Of a DNA stretch of 7,254 bases, positions 1-7,254 are shown one piece after another (the first letter of the stretch is position 1; every line of letters begins with the position of its first letter). Location: assembly GCA_018899075.1 (NCBI GenBank), contig JAHIIS010000021.1, forward strand, positions 1 to 7,254. Reading direction: 5' to 3'. A model generated the notes under the pieces. That model saw only the letters and a program-made list of their open reading frames with translations. It had not been told where the DNA came from and did no database searches. The translations under genes and the position numbers were made by a program. This stretch comes from Candidatus Omnitrophota bacterium. GTDB lineage: Bacteria > Omnitrophota > Gorgyraeia > JAFGHF01.

Positions 1-466
1 AGTATTCTACCTTTTCTGCGGCCACAGTTAAAATTACATCATCTTTTCTTATCCCTGCTTCGCCTGCCGGATAATCCGCAAGCACCTCACCCACTTTAGT
101 AGTCGGCGTCGGCGCCCCAACGATAAAGACAAAAGAAAAAAGCAAAAAGGCCAAAAGATAATTTAAAATGGGGCCGAAGGCTACAATCTGCGCCCGCTGG
201 CCGCAAGTCTTGGAGAGATACTCCCAGGGCGCGCCTTTGCGCGCCTTACCCGGCTCATCCCCGGCCATCCTGATATAGCCGCCTAAAGGCACCGCGCTTA
301 TCAGATACTCGGTAGCGCCTATTTTTCTTCCCCAGAGCCTCGGCCCAAAACCAAAAGAAAACTTCTCCACGCGCACGCCGTTCTTCTTAGCCAGAATAAA
401 ATGGCCGAATTCGTGGACGAAAATCAAAATCCCGAAAACAAATATAAAAGCCAGTATGGGAATCAT
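1..466 (-). CDS. rseP: RseP-type site-2 zinc metalloprotease, 3' end cut by window
   Basis: Membrane protease that cuts substrate proteins inside the bilayer, for example anti-sigma factors in envelope stress and remnant signal peptides. Only 155 residues are visible of the 350-450 usual. Helix 1 covers about 3-25 and holds the zinc motif HEFGH (18-22: His18, Glu19, His22) followed by FILAKK. VEKFSFGFGPRLWG 33-46 and PLGGYIRMAGDE 60-71 are the conserved beta-loop region. FGPILNYLLAF 97-107 is the second conserved helix motif (usually AGPxxN; Phe97 replaces Ala). A PDZ-like domain begins near residue 122. The second catalytic helix with the zinc-binding Asp is outside the window. The ATG at 466 has AAGGA at 477-473, six bases away and inside the end of dxr, leaving one base between the genes. 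It was found by translating up to the window edge; the uppS-cdsA-dxr-rseP order is a widespread one. Confidence 0.95.
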   Translation of the reverse strand, partial: MIPILAFIFVFGILIFVHEFGHFILAKKNGVRVEKFSFGFGPRLWGRKIGATEYLISAVPLGGYIRMAGDEPGKARKGAPWEYLSKTCGQRAQIVAFGPILNYLLAFLLFSFVFIVGAPTPTTKVGEVLADYPAGEAGIRKDDVILTVAAEKVEY

Positions 467-467
467 C

Positions 468-1607
468 TTACATCCTTAATTTTACCTGTTCCCGCGCCCA
501 CTTATCTATCTGTAAAATTTCTTCCAGAGCAGGGTCGATTTTATTCTTCAGTTTAGCTAATACGTCCTCGATTATCCGGGCAATAGCGGTGAGCTTTATT
601 TTGCCTTCAAGGAACGCTGCGACGCACTCCTCATCACAGGCGCAAAGCACAGCCCCCGCCAATCCTTTTTGCCTGGCTACCTGCATGCCCAATTCAAGGC
701 AGGGAAATTTAGTTAAATCGGGCCTTTGAAAAAAGAGCTTTTCGATCTTAGAGAAATCAAGCCGGGCGAGCGCTGCCGGCATTCTATGCGGGTAGGTAAG
801 GGCATATTGAATAGGGATACGCATATCCGCTATACCTAACTGCGCCAGGATAGAGCCGTCAACAAACTGGACTAAAGAATGCACTATAGCCTGGGGATGA
901 ATCAACACCTCTATTCTTTCCGGCGCAAGATTAAAAAGATAATTGGCCTCGATTACTTCAAAGCCTTTATTCATCAGAGTTGCCGAATCGATGGATATCT
1001 TTTTGCCCATATTCCAGCGGGGATGGCGCAGGGCAAACTCGGGCTCGACAAACTCAAGGGCCTCTTTTGCTACATCTTTAAGGGGGCCGCCTGAGCCGGT
1101 TAAATATATCTTTTCTAAACTTGAATTTCCCTCGTCTTTTAAACACTGGAAGATTGCGCTGTGTTCGCTGTCGATAGGGATAACTTCTACGCCATATTCT
1201 TTGCTCTTTCGCATAATTATATCCCCGGCCATCACCAGACTCTCTTTATTCGCCAGAGCCAGCCGCCTCGATTTTTCTAAAGACCTTAAAGTCGGTAAAA
1301 GTGCGGCGCTTCCGCCAACCGCCATCACCACTATATCAGCTCCGCAATCTGCCGCTGCATCTATCCCCTCCCGGCCGGCGAGTAATTTTGTGCGCGCATT
1401 TACCGCCTTCTTTAGAGAGGGAAATTTACTCTCGTCCATAATTGCTGCCAGCTGCGGACGAAATCTATTTACCTGCTCGGCTAAAAGGGGCGCATTTCTT
1501 CCTGCGGCCAGGGCAACTACCTTAAAGTTATCCCCCAATTGAGAAATAACTTCAAGGGTATTTTTGCCGATAGAGCCTGTGGAGCCAAATATCGCGATTG
1601 TCTTCAT
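468..1607 (-). CDS. dxr: 1-deoxy-D-xylulose 5-phosphate reductoisomerase
   Basis: Converts 1-deoxy-D-xylulose 5-phosphate to 2-C-methyl-D-erythritol 4-phosphate with NADPH, the committed step of the MEP isoprenoid pathway, in the cytoplasm. It has 379 residues, a typical length. Motifs: NADPH-binding GSTGSIG 8-14, ANKES 119-123, metal-binding IDSEHSAIFQ 145-154 with Asp146 and Glu148, flexible-loop region HPRWNMGKK 195-203, and SIDSATLMNKGFEVIEA 205-221 with Ser208, Asn213, Lys214 and metal-binding Glu217. These sit a constant 14 residues before their E. coli counterparts where I compared them. The C-terminal segment usually read as NAANE is CACDEEC (322-328), an odd local change away from the active site. 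The gene starts 3 bases after the cdsA stop, with no clear ribosome site, and ends 1 base before rseP. It supplies the pathway that ends in the UppS substrate. Confidence 0.97.
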   Translation of the reverse strand: MKTIAIFGSTGSIGKNTLEVISQLGDNFKVVALAAGRNAPLLAEQVNRFRPQLAAIMDESKFPSLKKAVNARTKLLAGREGIDAAADCGADIVVMAVGGSAALLPTLRSLEKSRRLALANKESLVMAGDIIMRKSKEYGVEVIPIDSEHSAIFQCLKDEGNSSLEKIYLTGSGGPLKDVAKEALEFVEPEFALRHPRWNMGKKISIDSATLMNKGFEVIEANYLFNLAPERIEVLIHPQAIVHSLVQFVDGSILAQLGIADMRIPIQYALTYPHRMPAALARLDFSKIEKLFFQRPDLTKFPCLELGMQVARQKGLAGAVLCACDEECVAAFLEGKIKLTAIARIIEDVLAKLKNKIDPALEEILQIDKWAREQVKLRM

Positions 1608-1610
1608 GCG

Positions 1611-2426
1611 CTACATAAATACTTTGACATAGAAGTAAAAGACCGGGGCGGTGAAGAGCAGGCTGTCGATTGTGTCTAAAACTCCGCCCAGGCCGGGCAA
1701 AGTCCTGCCTGAATCTTTAACGCCGCAATCCCGTTTAATTAAAGATTCCGAAAGGTCGCCAATTTGAGCAAGCGCGCCTAAGAGAAGGCCCAGAATAAAC
1801 AAGTGGAATAACGAAAAAGACGGTAAAAACCCAACACAGGCTAAAGAAACAAGGACGCTGAAGGCCAGGCCTCCCACCATGCCTTCCACAGTCTTTTTGG
1901 GGCTGATGCGGGGAATCAGGCTATGCCTGCCCAGCCTTGTCCCGATAAGATATGCCCCTATATCTCCCGATTTGGCTACTAAAATAAGATAGGCAATTAA
2001 GTATTTACGCAAAAGCTCCGTTCCCAGCGGCATTGTTCTTATTCTGATGAGGAAACTCAAAAACCAGCTTACATAAACCAGGCCAAACAATATTGCAGAG
2101 ATGCTCAATACGGCGCGATTGTCGCGTTTGGTAAACTGGATTATAAAGATAATCAGGCAGATGGCGGGAATAAAAACAAAGAACCAGTCCTGCGGTATCT
2201 TATAATCGAAATAAGTAGCCAGGGGCACAGCTGCGCCCAATACGATGCCCAGTCTCCTGTTTACCCCGATCTCTTTATTTTCGACGAGGATAAAAAATTC
2301 GTTAAGCCCCAGAGCAATAAAGACAGTTACTAATATAGCCAGCGCCCAGGCAGGAAAAACAAAGAGGACTATTGCGGCAATTGCCGTAATTATTAAGCTG
2401 GTAATCAGCCTGCGTATAAACATCAT
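1611..2426 (-). CDS. cdsA: Phosphatidate cytidylyltransferase (CDP-diacylglycerol synthase)
   Basis: Makes CDP-diacylglycerol from phosphatidic acid and CTP in the cytoplasmic membrane, releasing pyrophosphate; the product feeds all main phospholipids. It has 271 residues, a normal length, with hydrophobic segments at roughly 10-46, 57-73, 81-97, 107-126, 142-152, 183-222 and 255-270. Conserved parts: GDIGAYLIGTRLGRH 154-168, SPKKTVEG 175-182, and the family signature from Ser228: SLIKRDCGVKDSGR with Lys231, Arg232, Lys237 and Asp238, then LPGLGGVLDTIDS 243-255 with Asp251 and Asp254. The usual His in PGHGG is Leu246 and the usual Arg after Asp251 is Thr252; substitutions here are tolerated in many family members. 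The ATG at 2426 overlaps the uppS stop (ATGA), with a second ATG directly after it; no strong ribosome site, so translational coupling is likely. Confidence 0.96.
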   Translation of the reverse strand: MMFIRRLITSLIITAIAAIVLFVFPAWALAILVTVFIALGLNEFFILVENKEIGVNRRLGIVLGAAVPLATYFDYKIPQDWFFVFIPAICLIIFIIQFTKRDNRAVLSISAILFGLVYVSWFLSFLIRIRTMPLGTELLRKYLIAYLILVAKSGDIGAYLIGTRLGRHSLIPRISPKKTVEGMVGGLAFSVLVSLACVGFLPSFSLFHLFILGLLLGALAQIGDLSESLIKRDCGVKDSGRTLPGLGGVLDTIDSLLFTAPVFYFYVKVFM

Positions 2427-3142
2427 CTGCCGAATCTTCTTTCTCTTCTCTGATAATCTAAAACAGCCTCGACCAGGTCTTGCTTTTTGAAATCCGGCCA
2501 GAGTTTGGGAGTAAAATAAAACTCACAGTAGCTGATCTGCCAGAGGAAAAAATTGCTTATTCGCTTATCGCCTGCGGTGCGGATTAAAAGGTCGGGGTCG
2601 GGCAGTTCCCGCGTATAAAGATGCGCCGCAAAGAGCTTCTGATCAATCTCATCAATCTGAAGAGCCCCGCGTTTAACTTTCAAGGCAATGGCCCTGGCCG
2701 CCTGTAATATATCCTGGCGGCCTCCATAATTTAAGGCTAAATTCAAGATGAGCCTGGAATTGTTTTTTGTCTCAGCGATTACCTTCTGTATCTGCCTCTG
2801 CAAAGGGAGGATTAAATCCTTTTTCTCTCCCGAGACCACAAGCCTAATCTTGTTTTTCTTAAGTTCGGGCAAATTCCTTTTTAAATGCTGCTGGAGAAGC
2901 CTCATCAAGGCATTAACTTCTTTCCCGGGCCTGCGCCAATTTTCAGTAGAAAAAGTGTAGAGGCTCAAGATTCCTATACCCAGCTCAAGACAACAGCGGG
3001 TAGCCTCTTTTACAACAGCTGCTCCGGCGCGATGGCCTTCAAACCTGGGCAAACCCCGTTTCTGCGCCCAGCGGCCGTTGCCATCCATAATTATGGCGAT
3101 GTGTCCCGGTATCTTCTCTTTATCTATCGTATTATCTATCAT
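2423..3142 (-). CDS. uppS: Undecaprenyl diphosphate synthase (cis-prenyltransferase)
   Basis: Adds isopentenyl units in cis to farnesyl diphosphate to make undecaprenyl diphosphate, the lipid carrier for cell-wall and surface-polysaccharide units; each addition releases pyrophosphate. With the start at 3142 it has 239 residues, close to the family norm. Motifs: HIAIIMDGNGRWA 14-26 with catalytic Asp20, GHRAG 36-40, SLYTFSTENWRRP 60-72, DPDLLIRTAGDKR 182-194, SNFFLWQ 196-202, and Mg2+-binding Glu207 in YCEFYFTPKLWPDF. The usual Glu after the conserved Gly of RTxGE is Asp192 here, a mild change. An in-frame ATG at 3160 would add six residues (MFICVI), but it lies in the hairpin stem and has only a GGAG 13 bases away. 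The 3142 ATG also lacks a clear ribosome site, so the start is unsettled. The stop overlaps the cdsA start by 4 bases. Confidence 0.95.
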   Translation of the reverse strand: MIDNTIDKEKIPGHIAIIMDGNGRWAQKRGLPRFEGHRAGAAVVKEATRCCLELGIGILSLYTFSTENWRRPGKEVNALMRLLQQHLKRNLPELKKNKIRLVVSGEKKDLILPLQRQIQKVIAETKNNSRLILNLALNYGGRQDILQAARAIALKVKRGALQIDEIDQKLFAAHLYTRELPDPDLLIRTAGDKRISNFFLWQISYCEFYFTPKLWPDFKKQDLVEAVLDYQRRERRFGR

Positions 3143-3157
3143 AATAACACATATAAA

Positions 3158-3187
3158 CATGGGGGACGTCTTGCTCCATCCCCCATG
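3158..3187 (-). terminator. G/C-rich hairpin after the lipoprotein gene, terminator or attenuator
   Basis: On the minus strand CATGGGGGA (3187-3179) pairs perfectly with TCCCCCATG (3166-3158), and one further T-G wobble extends the stem to 10 pairs around a 10-base loop, GGAGCAAGAC. It begins 28 bases after the lipoprotein stop codon and is followed by TTTATATGTGTTATT, which is rich in T but not a clean T-run. It could end the lipoprotein transcript, partly end it, or protect its 3' end. The 3' arm contains the upstream candidate ATG of uppS (3160-3158), so the hairpin would hide that codon. Confidence 0.6.
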
Positions 3188-3215
3188 AAATTTAAGCCCT
3201 AAACAATATTTTACG

Positions 3216-3884
3216 CTACTTCACATATTTGCCCCGGGGAGCCTGCTCCTTTAGCCGGCTTATCTTCTCAGACAAGATTATAATCTCCACTCTCCTGTTC
3301 TTCTGTTGACCTTCAGTGGTTTCATTTGTAGCTACAGGACGGTATTTACCAAAACCTGTGGCCGAGAGCCGTTCAGGAGAAACGCCTTTTTCCGCCAGGT
3401 AATGCAGGACGCTGGTAGCCCGCGCAGTAGAAAGCTCCCAGTTGGACTCCCATCCGGAATACTTAATCGGCTGGTTATCGGTGTGGCCTTCTATGCCTAT
3501 TTCCCTATTTGCCACGACCTTGCGGCATACCCCGACGACCTTATCCAATGCCTCATAGGCCTGAGGAAGGAGTTTGGCCTTTCCCGAATCAAAAAGCACG
3601 CTATCTACAAAAGTAATTACCAGGCCTCTCTGCTCTATTCCCAGGCTTACCTTCTTATCGCCGATTTCTCTGCTCAGGCCTTTCTCTAAAGCCGCATAGG
3701 CCTCTTTAAGCTTGAGCAACTGCCCTTCCGTCATTTTCAGCCTTTTTACCTGCTCGCTTAATGACTCAATCTTCTCTATATCGCTGGCGCGTCTCTTTTG
3801 CAAGACCACCGTGCAGCCGGATAAGGAGATAAGCAGAAATCCTATAAAGATGGCCTTAACGGATGACTTAAAAAAATGTTTCAT
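3216..3884 (-). CDS. OmpA/MotB-type peptidoglycan-binding lipoprotein
   Basis: Probably anchors the outer membrane to the cell wall. It has 222 residues. Residues 1-23 are a lipoprotein signal: a basic start, a hydrophobic stretch about 11-20, and lipobox LSGC with Cys24 as the lipidated residue. The +2 residue is Thr, not Asp, which by the Escherichia coli rule favours the outer membrane. Residues about 33-75 are charged and heptad-like, a likely coiled-coil spacer. Residues about 80-205 are an OmpA C-terminal domain: FDSGKAKL 98-105, GHTDNQPI 133-140 with Asp136, ELSTARA 150-156 with Arg155, and NRRVEI 196-201; Asp136 and Arg155 match the peptidoglycan-contacting pair of the family. The domain resembles MotB, but there is no membrane helix beyond the signal, so it is not a flagellar stator. 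It has its own promoter upstream and a hairpin downstream. Not Pal-like enough to name. Confidence 0.9.
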   Translation of the reverse strand: MKHFFKSSVKAIFIGFLLISLSGCTVVLQKRRASDIEKIESLSEQVKRLKMTEGQLLKLKEAYAALEKGLSREIGDKKVSLGIEQRGLVITFVDSVLFDSGKAKLLPQAYEALDKVVGVCRKVVANREIGIEGHTDNQPIKYSGWESNWELSTARATSVLHYLAEKGVSPERLSATGFGKYRPVATNETTEGQQKNRRVEIIILSEKISRLKEQAPRGKYVK

Positions 3885-3890
3885 TATTAC

Positions 3891-3899
3891 ATCACCTCC
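3891..3899 (-). promoter_or_regulatory. Very strong ribosome binding site before the OmpA-type gene
   Basis: GGAGGTGAT on the minus strand matches nine consecutive bases of the anti-Shine-Dalgarno end of 16S rRNA and ends 6 bases before the ATG at 3884. It fixes the start of the lipoprotein gene and is far stronger than the weak or absent sites before uppS, cdsA and dxr, suggesting high translation of the lipoprotein. Confidence 0.8.
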
Positions 3900-3924
3900 G
3901 CTTTTTTTCTATCTATGATTTTTC

Positions 3925-3953
3925 ACTATAGCATCCTGACATTATAAAGTCAA
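3925..3953 (-). promoter_or_regulatory. Sigma-70-type promoter for the OmpA-type lipoprotein gene
   Basis: On the minus strand the -35 box TTGACT (3953-3948) is followed by exactly 17 bases and the -10 box TATAGT (3930-3925). The -10 is preceded by TGC, an extended -10 pattern. Each box differs from consensus at one base. Transcription would begin near 3918, giving a leader of about 34 bases. It starts 3 bases after the hppA stop codon, so the lipoprotein gene can be expressed apart from purA-hppA. No clear hppA terminator is visible, so read-through is also possible. Confidence 0.75.
3937..3952. promoter_or_regulatory. 16-base dyad overlapping the -35 box, possible operator
   Basis: TGACATTATAAAGTCA reads the same on both strands except for the A/A pair at positions 5 and 12 of the dyad. 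It covers most of the -35 box and most of the spacer, a common place for a repressor site. The arms are short and the centre is AT-rich, so chance is a real alternative. No regulator gene is present in the window to pair with it. Confidence 0.3.
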
Positions 3954-3956
3954 CCC

Positions 3957-6044
3957 TTATTTTATCAACGTGTTGCGGACTATAAAGGAGGCAAATACCA
4001 CTGAGACCATCGACATAAGTTTAATCAAGATATTTAATGAGGGGCCGGATGTATCTTTAAAAGGGTCGCCTACGGTGTCGCCTACGACGCTGGCCTTATG
4101 AGCGAAGGAGCCTTTGCCCCCGTATTTTCCACTCTCAATATACTTTTTAGCGTTATCCCAGGTCCCTCCGCTATTCGCCATCATTACCGCCAGAACAAAC
4201 CCCGAAACAAGCGCTCCGGTTAACAGGCCTATTGCTGAGGCAACACCCGCAAGCAAACCCACAGCTAAAGGAGCAAGTATTGCCAAAAGCGAGGGTAGAA
4301 TCATTTCCTTTTGCGCAGTAAAAGTAGCGATGTCCACGCACCGGGCATAATCCGCATCAGCTTTACCTTCCATAAGGCCGGCAATCTCCTTAAATTGGCG
4401 GCGCACCTCGAGCACTATTTTAGCTGCCGAGCGGCCAACTGCGCGCATAGTTAAGGAAGAAAAAGCAAAAGGAAGCATAGCGCCGATAAAAAGGCCGACA
4501 AGTACGTGCGGGTTTAAAAGAGAAAGGTCTATTTTTTTACCCAGGATGAGTATTTCATTGCGGTAAGCAACAATTAAAGCCAGGGCTGTCAAAGCCGCTG
4601 AGCCAATGGCAAACCCTTTACCCGTAGCAGCGGTAGTATTGCCTAAAGAATCCAGGGCATCGGTGCGCTCTCTAACATAGCCCGGCTCACCGGACATCTG
4701 GGCGCATCCGCCGGCATTATCCGCCACCGGACCGTAAGCGTCGGAAGCCAGGGTTATCCCCAGAGTAGAAAGCATCCCTACTGCCGCAATCCCCACGCCG
4801 TAAACACCGCTATTAAAGCTGGCTGCCCCGCCGGCAAGATAGTAACTGCTAAAGATGGCCGCGCCGACTACCAGAATCGGCACAACCGTAGAGGCCATGC
4901 CGCAAGAGAGGCCGGCAATAATTACGGTGGCCGGGCCGGTGGGCGCAGCGGAAGCTACAGTCCGCGTCGGGCCATATTTAGAGGAGGTAAAAAACTCCGT
5001 AGATAAACCAATAAGTATCCCGGAGATGAGGCCCGTAATAACCGCTCCGTAGACACCGATGTGCTGCATGCCTAAAGTATATTTAATGACCGGGAAGGAA
5101 AGGACGGCAATCGCCCCGGCGCTGACAAATACTCCCCGGCGAAGCGCCTTAAGCAGGACCTCCTGCGAAGGCTCACCCCTGGAGCGGACAAAAAAGGTTC
5201 CAATAATAGAAGAGACCACACCGACGGAGGCTAAGACCAGAGGCACGGTTACCCCGGCAAGGCCCAACCCTGCAACTGCTGCCAGAGCCATCGTCGCCAC
5301 TATCGAGCCCACGTATGACTCATAAAGGTCGGCGCCCATACCGGCGATATCGCCGACGTTGTCGCCGACGTTGTCGGCAATTACCGCTGGATTGCGCGGG
5401 TCGTCTTCCGGAATGCCCGCCTCCACCTTGCCTACCAAGTCCGCGCCTACATCAGCGCCCTTGGTAAATATCCCTCCGCCTACTCTGGCAAAAAGGGCCT
5501 GCAGGCTTGCCCCCATTTCAAAAGTGAGCATTGTAGAAGTAATGGCGCCGATCTTATCCATATGCAAAGGCAGTGGATGTGTAGAATAATACCAGTCTAA
5601 AATAAAATACCAGGCGCTTAAATCCAGAAGCCCTAAACCCACAACTACCATGCCCATTACCGTGCCGCTGGAGAAGGCGATGCGCAATGCCCCGTTAAGA
5701 CCCTGCCGCGCAGCAGAAGTTGTGCGCGATGAGGCGCGCGTAGCAATCCACATCCCCAGATAACCGGCAAAAGCGGAAAAGAACCCCCCGCTTAAAAAGG
5801 CAAAAGGCACAAAGATTACCAGATAGCCTTTGCGCACGAGCAGAAATAGAAGAAGAAAGACCGCTAAGAAGAAAAGGCCTACCCCGGTATATTGCCTTTT
5901 AATATAAGCGAGGGAGCCTTCCCTCACCCAGGAGGCAATCTGCTTCATTTTTTCTGTGCCTTCGTCCTGCTTAAGGATGTATGAAATTAAATACCCGGCA
6001 AATGATAAAGCCAGAATAGAACCTATAGGAGCAAGCCAAATCAT
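3957..6044 (-). CDS. hppA: Membrane-bound ion-pumping pyrophosphatase, K+-dependent type
   Basis: Hydrolyses pyrophosphate to phosphate and uses the energy to pump Na+ and/or H+ across the cytoplasmic membrane. It has 695 residues, with the many hydrophobic helices expected of the family. Pyrophosphate/Mg2+ site: [11 protein letters not shown] 198-208, EDDPRNPA 213-220, DNVGDNVGD 224-232, then ADNAGG 441-446 and the C-terminal [17 protein letters not shown] 653-669. Ala472 and Gly475 in [10 protein letters not shown] are the residues of the K+-dependent class; K+-independent enzymes have Lys and Thr there. Glu242 (DLYESYVGS) sits where Na+-pumping enzymes carry their helix-6 glutamate. Residues Ser85, Phe89, Asp141 and Met172 align with the four-residue mark of Na+/H+ dual pumps, three of them identical. 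The start has AAGGA 4 bases upstream and lies 12 bases after purA. Family is certain; ion choice is inferred. Confidence 0.97.
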   Translation of the reverse strand: MIWLAPIGSILALSFAGYLISYILKQDEGTEKMKQIASWVREGSLAYIKRQYTGVGLFFLAVFLLLFLLVRKGYLVIFVPFAFLSGGFFSAFAGYLGMWIATRASSRTTSAARQGLNGALRIAFSSGTVMGMVVVGLGLLDLSAWYFILDWYYSTHPLPLHMDKIGAITSTMLTFEMGASLQALFARVGGGIFTKGADVGADLVGKVEAGIPEDDPRNPAVIADNVGDNVGDIAGMGADLYESYVGSIVATMALAAVAGLGLAGVTVPLVLASVGVVSSIIGTFFVRSRGEPSQEVLLKALRRGVFVSAGAIAVLSFPVIKYTLGMQHIGVYGAVITGLISGILIGLSTEFFTSSKYGPTRTVASAAPTGPATVIIAGLSCGMASTVVPILVVGAAIFSSYYLAGGAASFNSGVYGVGIAAVGMLSTLGITLASDAYGPVADNAGGCAQMSGEPGYVRERTDALDSLGNTTAATGKGFAIGSAALTALALIVAYRNEILILGKKIDLSLLNPHVLVGLFIGAMLPFAFSSLTMRAVGRSAAKIVLEVRRQFKEIAGLMEGKADADYARCVDIATFTAQKEMILPSLLAILAPLAVGLLAGVASAIGLLTGALVSGFVLAVMMANSGGTWDNAKKYIESGKYGGKGSFAHKASVVGDTVGDPFKDTSGPSLNILIKLMSMVSVVFASFIVRNTLIK

Positions 6045-6056
6045 AATTTCCTTTTC

Positions 6057-7254
<1,198 letters not shown>

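Noticed and set aside
228..245. Perfect inverted repeat GGCGCGC-CTTT-GCGCGCC.
   Set aside because: It lies inside rseP and encodes part of the charged loop KARKGAP; no T-run follows on either strand and its place within a gene argues against a terminator. Probably codon choice in a G/C-rich stretch.
943..1542. A 199-codon open frame on the plus strand, antisense to dxr.
   Set aside because: It lies wholly within a clear dxr gene, has no recognisable domain and low-complexity Ser/Ala/Arg-rich sequence; it is a shadow of the coding strand. The other plus-strand frames in the window are rejected for the same reason.
3158..3160. ATG at 3160 as the uppS start.
   Set aside because: It falls in the stem of the hairpin and adds six hydrophobic residues not expected in the family; kept only as an alternative because the 3142 ATG also lacks a ribosome site.
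3885..3956. A terminator for hppA in the gap before the lipoprotein gene.
   Set aside because: The only dyad there is AT-rich and short, with no following T-run on the minus strand; it fits an operator better than a terminator.
5345..5376. Direct repeat of a 12-base unit, cgccgacgttgt.
   Set aside because: It encodes the conserved repeated DNVGDNVGD motif of the pyrophosphatase active site, so protein sequence explains it.

Overview
The window holds seven genes, all on the minus strand, packed with almost no spare DNA. Read in the direction of transcription (high to low coordinates) they are: purA (5' end cut by the window), hppA (ion-pumping pyrophosphatase), an OmpA/MotB-type outer-membrane lipoprotein, uppS, cdsA, dxr, and rseP (3' end cut by the window). 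No RNA gene, CRISPR array, insertion sequence or phage gene was seen. No stretch over 300 bases lacks a gene; the longest gaps are 72 bases (before the OmpA-type gene) and about 55-75 bases (before uppS).

The organism is a Gram-negative-type bacterium: it has a lipoprotein with a peptidoglycan-binding OmpA domain and an RseP-type site-2 protease, makes isoprenoids by the MEP pathway (dxr), and has a membrane pyrophosphatase typical of energy-limited, often anaerobic bacteria. The pyrophosphatase resembles the Bacteroidetes/Verrucomicrobia type. By overall feel I would guess an uncultured lineage near the PVC group (for example Omnitrophota), but the window has no marker that proves this.

Layout. 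Positions 7254-3957: purA and hppA, 12 bases apart, read as one operon coming from outside the window. Positions 3956-3885: a short intergenic region with a near-consensus sigma-70 promoter, an overlapping 16-base dyad, and a very strong ribosome binding site for the lipoprotein gene (3884-3216). Positions 3215-3143: an intergenic region with a G/C-rich hairpin that looks like a terminator or attenuator and covers one of the two possible uppS start codons. Positions 3142-1: uppS-cdsA-dxr-rseP, joined by a 4-base overlap, a 3-base gap and a 1-base gap, so a tightly coupled envelope-biogenesis operon.

How they work together. dxr makes the isoprenoid precursor pathway's first committed intermediate; UppS turns isoprenoid units into the undecaprenyl carrier for peptidoglycan and polysaccharide synthesis; CdsA makes CDP-diacylglycerol for phospholipids; RseP cuts membrane proteins in envelope signalling. 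UppS and CdsA both release pyrophosphate, which the neighbouring HppA can hydrolyse to pump Na+ and/or H+. The most interesting points are the apparent Na+/H+ dual-pump residue signature in HppA, and the promoter and hairpin that set the lipoprotein gene apart as its own module. Most of the window is ordinary housekeeping sequence, and I see no wholly new system in it.
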